Source: Bacteroidota bacterium (GTDB taxonomy: Bacteria > Bacteroidota > Ignavibacteria > UBA10030 > UBA8401). From it: 64,000 bases of DNA. A program made the position numbers and the translations under genes. The notes beneath the pieces were generated by a model that was not told the DNA's origin, did not search any database, and saw nothing but the letters and a program-made list of their open reading frames with translations. The number at the start of each line of letters is the position of its first letter. Position 1 is the stretch's first letter. Where the stretch lies: assembly GCA_021796215.1 (NCBI GenBank), contig JAJYOK010000009.1, positions 42,821-106,820 of the forward strand. Reading direction: 5' to 3'. Positions 48,634-55,666 of the stretch are shown here, piece after piece.

Positions 48634-49697
48634 TAGCGGCGCAATGGAGAATCTGTGATGAGTTGACGCGTGAAAAATGTTTGGAGCGCCTGAATGAGCT
48701 GAGAGTTTTCCGCCGTCGTGCCGATGGTGATGCGAATGTGTGACGCTAACATGTCTGTTGAATAAAATTTAACGGCAATACCGGCATTCTGCAAATGTTC
48801 ACCGAGCGGCACCATGGCTTCAGGCGGTATTTTCACAAGAATGAAATTTGCATTCGAACGGTACGCGGTACATGAATCAAGCGCATCGAAAAATTCATAA
48901 TAGCGGCTGCGTTCTTCTGCAACTACCGAACCGACATGTTTGTAATATTCTTTGTTCCGCAAAGCGGCAAGCGCAAGCTGTTCCGAAAGCGTATTGTATC
49001 CTAAATACCGCGCACTATAGGTGATCAACTTTTCGTACTGTCCGCCCACGCAGGCATAACCGATGCGCATTCCCGCAAGCGCGTACAGCTTGGAAAACGT
49101 TCTCAGTACGGCAAGATGCGGAAATTGCCGCGTCAATTGAGGCAGCGATTCCGATGATTCGTTGCTGAACCCGAAGTATGCTTCATCAACGACGACCCGT
49201 GTTGCAGGAGATTCATTCAAAATTATTTTCAGTTCGTCGAGCGAAAGAGAATTTCCCGTCGGATTGTTCGGCGATGCGATAAGAAGCAATTGAGGTTTCA
49301 CGCTCCGCATTGCGGAAACGATTTTTTTCACATCGTACGAAAATGACTGCTGACTACACTGCAAGGGATATTCTGCAACCGTTCCGCCGCATTCATCTGC
49401 AACTGATTTGTAATACCACCACGAGTATTGTGGGATCATCATTGTTTTGCCAGACGAGAGATAGCAATGTACGGTTTGCTTCAGCATGTCTTCGCTGCCG
49501 TACGAAAGAAGAATATTGCGCTCGGGGATTCCAAGCTGCTGTGCAAGTGTTTCTGAGAGTGTGCTTTTCACTCCGCGGAGAAAATCGCGGGAGTACGTGC
49601 TGAGCATTGCGGAATCAACATTATGGAGAATGTCCACGCATTCCGGCGCCGCGCCGAAACGATTTTCGTTTCGATCAAGATAGATTACTGTTGTCAT
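48633..49697 (-). CDS. HisC/CobD-like PLP enzyme
   Basis: A 354-residue fold-type I PLP enzyme. Key residues are N145 in ASPNNPTGNSL, D171 and Y174 in VVVDEAYFGF, the PLP lysine K203 in RTFSKLYALAGMRIGY and a late arginine in HIRITIGT. The family covers histidinol-phosphate aminotransferase and the related threonine/serine-phosphate decarboxylases (CobD type). No other histidine biosynthesis gene is near. Instead it is overlapped by a nucleotidyltransferase and followed by a CDP-alcohol phosphotransferase. Production of an amino-alcohol phosphate, by decarboxylation of a phospho-amino acid or by transamination, is therefore an attractive inference. The 5' gap of 83 bases shows no clear promoter. 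Confidence 0.82.
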   Translation of the reverse strand: MTTVIYLDRNENRFGAAPECVDILHNVDSAMLSTYSRDFLRGVKSTLSETLAQQLGIPERNILLSYGSEDMLKQTVHCYLSSGKTMMIPQYSWWYYKSVADECGGTVAEYPLQCSQQSFSYDVKKIVSAMRSVKPQLLLIASPNNPTGNSLSLDELKIILNESPATRVVVDEAYFGFSNESSESLPQLTRQFPHLAVLRTFSKLYALAGMRIGYACVGGQYEKLITYSARYLGYNTLSEQLALAALRNKEYYKHVGSVVAEERSRYYEFFDALDSCTAYRSNANFILVKIPPEAMVPLGEHLQNAGIAVKFYSTDMLASHIRITIGTTAENSQLIQALQTFFTRQLITDSPLRR

Positions 49698-49780
49698 GGT
49701 TTTGGCGTACCTTCGAAGGAACTCTTCGAAAGAAGTATAAACAGTTTTTCTTCAAAAAACCACCATGAAAAATTTAGTCC

Positions 49781-50590
49781 CTAATTTCCGAGCGGTGTAA
49801 ATCTGTAACCCCGCTTTTCCAATTCCGTTAAAAGCGCGTCGAATTTGTTGTAAAACTTATCGGTTCGTGCTGTATCCGTGCCGATATGCGTCAGAAGAAT
49901 GAAGCCGTTCAATCCGTGCGGATCGCGTTGTTCGTACGCAAGAATTCTGCTGAAGATCGTATCGCTGCTGAGATACCGCGTTCCCATATCCGGCGTTGTA
50001 TAATCGGCGTTGGAATAAGTTCCCGGAGTGAAATCTATCAGTGTAAGCCCGAATTCTTTGCTCCATGCGGCGATGCTGTCGTTATACCACTCGTACGGCG
50101 GAAGAAAATACGGAGCTTCGCTTTTGGTGATGCCGAACGATTTCATGGCGGAATAATTTGCAGCGATATCGTTCATAAATTCTTCTTTGCTGATTAACAG
50201 CGAGTCCTGATTTTCCCACGGTGCATAGAGCAAATGTTTATCGGAATGCCCGCCAAGATAATGCCTGTCTTGCTTCAGTTCCTCAATAAATGTTTTGAAT
50301 CTCGGATTGCGGTAGAAGTCGCCGGTAAAGAAAAACGATGCGTGAGCGTGATGTTTCTTAAGTGCCGCGCGAACAATTTCCCCGCCTTCGGCAAAATCAT
50401 GTGCGGTGAAGACGAGATGAATTTCGCGTTTCGTTGTGTCCATACGAATGATTGCACCTTTGACTGTGATGCAATTTTGGAATGCGGCAGAGTTGTCTTG
50501 AGAAAAGAGCATTTGAGTAGAATTAAGAATGAAGATATACGCGATCGTGAAAAGCAATGTGCTGCAGTTATTTTTAGAGGCATCTATCAT
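49781..50590 (-). CDS. Exported polysaccharide deacetylase-like protein
   Basis: About 269 residues. A hydrophobic N-terminal segment (about residues 10-30) suggests export. The NodB-like domain starts at IHLVFTAHDFAEGG, where the aspartate is the first metal ligand. The two metal histidines follow in LGGHSDKHLL. Later motifs are YFLPPYEWYNDSIAAWSKEFG and GFILLTHIGTD. It should remove acetyl groups from a polysaccharide such as peptidoglycan or a surface glycan. I chose the ATG at 50590. A longer frame to 50773 is the antisense of the tRNA gene and is false. The usual TFDD motif is altered to FTAHD. Confidence 0.8.
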   Translation of the reverse strand: MIDASKNNCSTLLFTIAYIFILNSTQMLFSQDNSAAFQNCITVKGAIIRMDTTKREIHLVFTAHDFAEGGEIVRAALKKHHAHASFFFTGDFYRNPRFKTFIEELKQDRHYLGGHSDKHLLYAPWENQDSLLISKEEFMNDIAANYSAMKSFGITKSEAPYFLPPYEWYNDSIAAWSKEFGLTLIDFTPGTYSNADYTTPDMGTRYLSSDTIFSRILAYEQRDPHGLNGFILLTHIGTDTARTDKFYNKFDALLTELEKRGYRFTPLGN

Positions 50591-50651
50591 TTGATGACAA
50601 TTAAAATGATTTGTTGATGAGAAGCAAGAAAAATTCGAGTCAAAATGCGCC

Positions 50652-50680
50652 TTGCCTTCGAAAGGCTGTTTTTGTATCTT
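50652..50680 (+). promoter_or_regulatory. tRNA-Arg promoter
   Basis: TTGCCT (50652-50657), 17 bases, TATCTT (50675-50680), 20 bases before the mature tRNA 5' end. It gives an independent calibration of the promoter pattern in this genome. Confidence 0.65.
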
Positions 50681-50700
50681 TTCACGGAAGGTAAATAAAC

Positions 50701-50774
50701 GTGCCCGTAGCTCAATTGGATAGAGCAACAGCCTTCTAAGCTGTAGGTTGCGCGTTCGATTCGCGCCGGGCATA
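50701..50774 (+). tRNA. tRNA-Arg (anticodon TCT)
   Basis: A complete cloverleaf: acceptor stem GTGCCCG/CGGGCAT, D-arm GCTC...GAGC, anticodon stem ACAGC/GCTGT with loop CTTCTAA (anticodon TCT), T-arm GCGCG-TTCGATT-CGCGC, discriminator A. The 3' CCA is not encoded. It reads AGA and probably AGG codons. Confidence 0.97.
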
Positions 50775-50886
50775 CAATGGTGTAGCGAACAATTATCAGT
50801 ATGTAGTAATCAGAAGTCAGAGATCAGCAGCCAATAACAGGCAATCACAACCATTTCTAACCCCTGCTTTCTGATTTCAGACCTTT

Positions 50887-52887
50887 TTATTTAAGCAACA
50901 CCATACGTTTTGTTGAAACAAAGCTTCCTGCAGTGAGGCGGTAGAAATACACTCCGCTCGTCAAATTGCTTCCAGCAAAATCCACGTTGTATGTTCCCGG
51001 CAATTTTTTCTCATTCACCAGCGTCGCTATTTCACGACCGAGAACATCGTACACTTTCAATGTCACGTCGTTGGCTATTGGTAATTGGTAGTTAATTATT
51101 GTTGTCGGGTTAAACGGGTTGGGGAAATTTTGTTCAAGCGAGAAACGCAAAGGCAGTTCTTTTCCCGTTGTTATTGATAAAACTTTTGTTGTTGTGCCTT
51201 GCTTCAGAACGATATTGTTGTTCGGGTCAAAAGTGAACGCGGTGGGGATTTTATTGAACGCAAATGTGAAAATCTCGCCATTACTCGAATTAACGACGCG
51301 GATTGTGCTGTCGCTTCCATCACTGAATGAAATTTTCAGCTCGATCGGCATTTGAAAGAATGCAGGAGACGATTGTGTCTGCTCAACCTTGAGCTGCACT
51401 TGATTGCCGGAAAGTATTGCGTACGTGTTGTTGTACACTGGATGATCCGGCTGTTTTATCCACTCGTCAAAAAACCAGTTAAGGTTTTGCCCTGTCACAG
51501 AGTTGATCTTCCGAATAAAATCATCGGTCGACGCGTTGGCAAACGTAAAACCCGGATCGGCGGCGTACGATTTTAACGCGGCGAAGAATATCGAATCGCC
51601 CAAAACATATCGCAACATGTGCAGAACACACGCGCCCTTTTCATACGTTATCGCATAATTGAAAAGCGTGCCGAGATCCGGCGTTGATGCTGCCCATTCC
51701 GGATTATAAATTGGCCAGCCCGGATTCGACTGCAAGTATCCATTTGCATCGGCATCAATGGCATTTTTGTAAGCAGTGTAACCGTTCACGGTTTCATCCC
51801 ACAATGCCTCGCAATACGTTGCAAATCCTTCGTTAAGCCAAATGTCGGCCCACGTTGCCGGTGAAATCAGATCGCCGAACCAATGATGTGCAAATTCGTG
51901 CGAGATGAGATTTTCATTCCAGCAGTTCGGGCAAATGTTGATGAGCGTTTGATTTTCCATTCCTCCCCAGGGGAACATTGAATCGAGCGATGCGATGCCG
52001 ATTTTTTCAAACGGATACTCGCCGAACAACATTGAGTAGCGGGTCGCCATCGGACCGATGACTTGTTCAATATGGTGCAGCCACTGTGTTGAATCGCCGG
52101 TGTTCCAATAAAAATACATCGGAATGCTGTCATTGGGGTTAGAGAACGTGTGCCAGTACAGAATGTCGAGCTGGTAATTTATTTTCGACGAGATTGTCAT
52201 CAAATATGTCGCAATCGGATCGCGGCTGCGCCAATGATAGATGAGCGTGTCGCCGCTGGTAGTTGTGTTGACAAGTAACCCATTCGAACCGAGTTTCACT
52301 GTTGATGGCACACGCGCGGTAAGATCTAGCGTTGCCTTATCCGAAGGCTTGTCCCAACACGGAAACCATTTTCTCGCGCCTTCAGGCTCGCAATCTGTGA
52401 AAACCATACCGTCCGCGCCGGCGTAAAAAGCGCTGTCCTGAACATTTTTATGGTGATAAAAAATTTTCACCCGCACTGTATCACCGGCAGCATATCCTGC
52501 CGTGAGAAGAATTGTGAGAGAATTTTGAGAGACAGAAAACGATTGTCCTGCGAGTGCGACCGAATCAATTCCCAGAGACGACTGCACGGCATCGAGTGCG
52601 ATGGAATTTAACGACGAATCCACAACAAACGTGATCACTTCGTTTGCGGTGAATGAATGTGAGGGAGATGTGGAATAATTGTTGTAGAGATCGAGCGAGA
52701 GCGTATAATTTAACACATCGAAAGAATGTTGCAGTGAAATGGCCGGTACGGATTGTACTGCGGGAATCATATCGGTGTGAGACGTCGGTACATTCCGTTC
52801 GATTTTGCGGTCATTCGCATTCTGGCTTAACGCGGTCAGAGGAAACAACAAACAGCAGACACAGCAAAGCCACAAGTTTTTTTTCAT
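50887..52887 (-). CDS. Secreted M1-family aminopeptidase with type IX sorting domain
   Basis: About 666 residues. A signal peptide (LWLCCVCCLLFPLTALSQ) is followed by an M1 N-terminal beta domain. The catalytic domain has GGMENQTLI for the free amino terminus and the full zinc site HEFAHHWFGDL then, 18 residues after the second histidine, WLNEGFATY. The C-terminal part of the enzyme is shorter than in classical PepN. It ends in a sorting domain, LEQNFPNPFNPTTIINYQLP to TKRMVLLK, for type IX export and surface attachment. I prefer the ATG at 52887; a TTG at 52914 adds nine residues. It follows the TonB/parvulin-like lipoprotein gene after 57 bases. Confidence 0.93.
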   Translation of the reverse strand: MKKNLWLCCVCCLLFPLTALSQNANDRKIERNVPTSHTDMIPAVQSVPAISLQHSFDVLNYTLSLDLYNNYSTSPSHSFTANEVITFVVDSSLNSIALDAVQSSLGIDSVALAGQSFSVSQNSLTILLTAGYAAGDTVRVKIFYHHKNVQDSAFYAGADGMVFTDCEPEGARKWFPCWDKPSDKATLDLTARVPSTVKLGSNGLLVNTTTSGDTLIYHWRSRDPIATYLMTISSKINYQLDILYWHTFSNPNDSIPMYFYWNTGDSTQWLHHIEQVIGPMATRYSMLFGEYPFEKIGIASLDSMFPWGGMENQTLINICPNCWNENLISHEFAHHWFGDLISPATWADIWLNEGFATYCEALWDETVNGYTAYKNAIDADANGYLQSNPGWPIYNPEWAASTPDLGTLFNYAITYEKGACVLHMLRYVLGDSIFFAALKSYAADPGFTFANASTDDFIRKINSVTGQNLNWFFDEWIKQPDHPVYNNTYAILSGNQVQLKVEQTQSSPAFFQMPIELKISFSDGSDSTIRVVNSSNGEIFTFAFNKIPTAFTFDPNNNIVLKQGTTTKVLSITTGKELPLRFSLEQNFPNPFNPTTIINYQLPIANDVTLKVYDVLGREIATLVNEKKLPGTYNVDFAGSNLTSGVYFYRLTAGSFVSTKRMVLLK

Positions 52888-52944
52888 CACCGCCACAGAA
52901 AATCTCTTTTGCAACAGAATTGTAACAAGGTTTTCCCTCTTTGT

Positions 52945-53589
52945 TTATTGCAACTGGCGTTCGGCAATCATTCTTTTAAAGATGACAAATTGACTGCCGA
53001 TTTGCAACGGTGGTGTGAAGTCGTTAATCTTTAAGCGTTCAAGATGCAGTTGAACGGATGGCGGGTAACGATGAATATCCCGCTCGCCGAGTTTTCCTAA
53101 CTGCGCACGCGACGGCGCAACAGAAAAAAGCGATACCAGAGAATCGAATTGCTCGCCGTTACTGCCGGCGGACAACACGATGTAAAGCGAATCGGCAAGC
53201 ATCTTGTCGTTCACAACAAGTTCTGCCAACGCGATAAGGAGCGGTGTTTCTGCCCTTATTGAAATTCTTTGCCGGATCCAAACACGAACCGGTGTTCCGC
53301 TCATTGTCGCCGGGGAAAATTTCCAGAGCTTGATGCGTTCTATGGCGAGAGAATCCCACAACGGATCGCCGCTTGAATTTTCTAAATAGACCGCAAGAAC
53401 AGAACCATCCGTGCCGATCAGCATCCGTGTGTCAAGATTCCACTGATTGGCGTACACGGTGCGGGGTAAAACGGGGAGCGACACTTGTTCGAGAAGTTGC
53501 GGCAGCGTGGAATAAGTAACGTCTGAGGTCTGTAATGAGGAACATCCTATTGCACAGAGACTTAACAAGAATCCGATGATCGTTTTCAT
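52945..53589 (-). CDS. Lipoprotein with TonB C-terminal-like and parvulin-like segments
   Basis: A 214-residue exported protein. The lipobox LCAIGC places the lipidated cysteine at residue 16. Residues about 45-110 (LDTRMLIGTDGSVLAVYLENSSG and IERIKLWKFSPATMSGTPVRVW, each a separate part) follow the TonB C-terminal pattern seen in energy-transducer-like proteins. Residues about 115-210 resemble the end of a PpiC/parvulin isomerase domain: SLFSVAPSRAQLGKLGERDI, PSVQLHLERLKINDFTPPLQ and SQFVIFKR. The combination is unusual. It may help fold or place outer-membrane proteins. AACGGAGG gives a strong start. It is upstream of the M1 peptidase. Confidence 0.65.
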   Translation of the reverse strand: MKTIIGFLLSLCAIGCSSLQTSDVTYSTLPQLLEQVSLPVLPRTVYANQWNLDTRMLIGTDGSVLAVYLENSSGDPLWDSLAIERIKLWKFSPATMSGTPVRVWIRQRISIRAETPLLIALAELVVNDKMLADSLYIVLSAGSNGEQFDSLVSLFSVAPSRAQLGKLGERDIHRYPPSVQLHLERLKINDFTPPLQIGSQFVIFKRMIAERQLQ

Positions 53590-53721
53590 TGTTCACCTCC
53601 GTTGCTTTTGCATGTACGAAGAGCGCGCCTACTATCTTACGGCGTACACACTCTCTGACTGCAATATACAAAAATTGAAGGTTGATGAACAGTGTAAGAT
53701 GAAAATGAGGTGCAGAAGCAG

Positions 53722-54840
53722 TTATTTCGCGCGGTGCTCGAATCGTACTCGTTCAATGACTTCCATGGTCTGTTCGGCGGCAGTATTCCAGTCGAATTTT
53801 TTTGCCCACTGCAGCGCATTCGAAGCAAGGCGCTCGCGCAGATGTTCATCACGAAGCAGCAAGAGTATTTTTTCGGCAAGCTGTTCGCGGTCGCCGTATT
53901 CATAGAGCAGTCCGGTTTCTCCATCAACCACTGCATCGCGCAATCCCTGAACATTGCTGGAAACCGTCGGTGTGCCGCACGCATTGGCTTCGATGACTGT
54001 TAACCCCCAGCCTTCTTTCGCAGAAGTATTCACCGCGATGTGTATTTCGTTGAGGCGGCGTATTTTTTCTTCTTCGCTGACAAACCCGGTAAACGTCACG
54101 GAATCCGAAATGCCGTGCTCGCGTGCAATGGACATCAGGCGCGGCTTATCGTCGCCATCGCCGACGATGAGAAGTTTCGCGCCGGGAAGCTGCTGACGAA
54201 CAATAATAAACGCTTCAAGCAAATGATCAACGCTTTTATATTTTTTCAATCTACCCAGCATGCCGATGAGCGGCGTTGAGCTTTTCGGAATGCCAATTTG
54301 TTTGAACGACTCATGCGCCACGCCATAATTGATCAAGTGCGTCCGCTCTTCACGAAAACCCGCGTATATCATTTCACGATGCGTGCTCGGTGAGCCGACG
54401 ATAAATCGGATTCGCTTATACATCGGCAAAGCGGCACGCTCTGTAAGATAAACGTACGAGGCTGCAGGAAACGGAGCTTCAAGAAAAATACTTTTTCCAA
54501 AAAGATGATGCGTTACGCCGAGGAGCGGTTCTTTCACATACAGCGGCGTGTAGAAAGGGATCTTGTTCATGTCGTCAACAATAAGGTCGAAGTGCTGACG
54601 TTTAAATGTAGAAAAATATTTTCGGGGAACAAGGTAATTGAAAAGCGAGCGCCCGCCTTCGCGAATGACATGAATTCCGTTCAGATCTTCCGTTGACGGC
54701 GCATCGCCAAAACGAGAGCAAAAAAGCGTCACGTCATGTCCCGCACGCGCGATACGTTCAAACACTTCGTGAAGATGAACCTCGGCGCCTCCCGCAAGCG
54801 GATTCTTAATATCCTGCCAATTAAAAATAAGGATGCGCAT
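53722..54840 (-). CDS. GT4-family glycosyltransferase
   Basis: A 372-residue GT-B enzyme. The N-terminal domain begins ILIFNWQDIKNPLAGGAEVH, and the donor-binding domain contains IGMLGRLKKYKSVDHLLEAF, LLIVGDGDD and the E-x7-E site in KEGWGLTVIEANACGTPTV. It should transfer a sugar from a nucleotide donor with retention. It is the last gene of an operon with a methyltransferase and a DUF2723 membrane protein, pointing to synthesis of a surface or protein-linked glycan. Sugar and acceptor are unknown. It starts 37 bases after the methyltransferase stop. Confidence 0.92.
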   Translation of the reverse strand: MRILIFNWQDIKNPLAGGAEVHLHEVFERIARAGHDVTLFCSRFGDAPSTEDLNGIHVIREGGRSLFNYLVPRKYFSTFKRQHFDLIVDDMNKIPFYTPLYVKEPLLGVTHHLFGKSIFLEAPFPAASYVYLTERAALPMYKRIRFIVGSPSTHREMIYAGFREERTHLINYGVAHESFKQIGIPKSSTPLIGMLGRLKKYKSVDHLLEAFIIVRQQLPGAKLLIVGDGDDKPRLMSIAREHGISDSVTFTGFVSEEEKIRRLNEIHIAVNTSAKEGWGLTVIEANACGTPTVSSNVQGLRDAVVDGETGLLYEYGDREQLAEKILLLLRDEHLRERLASNALQWAKKFDWNTAAEQTMEVIERVRFEHRAK

Positions 54841-54877
54841 GAAGTACGATGCAGCGGCTTATAGTATGATTGTGGAG

Positions 54878-55666
54878 TTAATTCTTTTTCCCAATCAATC
54901 CGAACGACAGAGACGTATTAATTGCAATCGGTGTGTCGCGGAGCGATTCGCGAATTGCGCGGCGCATTTTCGTCAGGGGCTGAACAAACGTCGGGTACAA
55001 CGGCAGCGTGATTCCGGTTTTTTTCAATGCCTCACGTGTCGCGCGGTAGAAGAGACTCGGATACATCCATTCGCCATAGGCGTGAACGATCTGCAACCCT
55101 TCACGCTCCAACATCCCGTTTAGTTCATTTCTGGAAAATTCCCGTTCCCATCCTGCGAACCATTTGTTGATTGCAATCAGGAAATGTTTGATGAGCGTGT
55201 ACACATGATAGCGTTGCGGTACATCAACGAGCAGTAATCCGCCGCGTTTGAGAATTCTGATATTTTCGTGCAGCAGCGCTTCGGCTTTGCCGGGACGAAA
55301 ATGCTCCAGCAATCCTTGGTGAAAAACGATGTCGAATGTTTCATCGGCAAACGGAAGCTGAAACGTATCGCCGCCAAGGATGAAGACGCGAAGGCGTTCT
55401 TCCTCGGCAATGCGTTTCATGATCAGAAGGGAATTAATCGAATAGTCGAGCTGGTACACTTCCGCCCCCATTTCAATCAGCGGGAAACTGTCGCGTCCGG
55501 TTCCGGCGCCAACCTCGAGAACCTTTTTCCCCTGCAGCTCGGTAACGCGGGAAAGATTCCGCGCTACACGATCTGAATTTGAGTATACCTCGCCGACATT
55601 TTTTTTCTCATCCCAGAAACTTTCCCAATGAGACCTCCTTGATTCCTTCATGATTGTCCCCATCAC
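54878..55666 (-). CDS. Class I SAM-dependent methyltransferase
   Basis: A 262-residue protein. SHWESFWDEKK at the start and VLEVGAGTGRDSFPL as motif I are typical of Methyltransf_11 enzymes; FDIVFHQGLLEHF and GGLLLVDVPQRYH are the later strands. The ATG overlaps the DUF2723 stop by four bases, and the glycosyltransferase follows. It may methylate a glycan or lipid-linked sugar. The C-terminal 80 residues form a specific cap region I cannot assign. The second methionine, MKESRR at codon 6, is a possible alternative start. Confidence 0.87.
   Translation of the reverse strand: MMGTIMKESRRSHWESFWDEKKNVGEVYSNSDRVARNLSRVTELQGKKVLEVGAGTGRDSFPLIEMGAEVYQLDYSINSLLIMKRIAEEERLRVFILGGDTFQLPFADETFDIVFHQGLLEHFRPGKAEALLHENIRILKRGGLLLVDVPQRYHVYTLIKHFLIAINKWFAGWEREFSRNELNGMLEREGLQIVHAYGEWMYPSLFYRATREALKKTGITLPLYPTFVQPLTKMRRAIRESLRDTPIAINTSLSFGLIGKKN

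Noticed and set aside
50591..50773. Minus-strand N-terminal extension of the deacetylase beginning MPGANRTRNLQL
   Set aside because: It is the antisense translation of the tRNA-Arg gene and its flank. The real start is the ATG at 50590.
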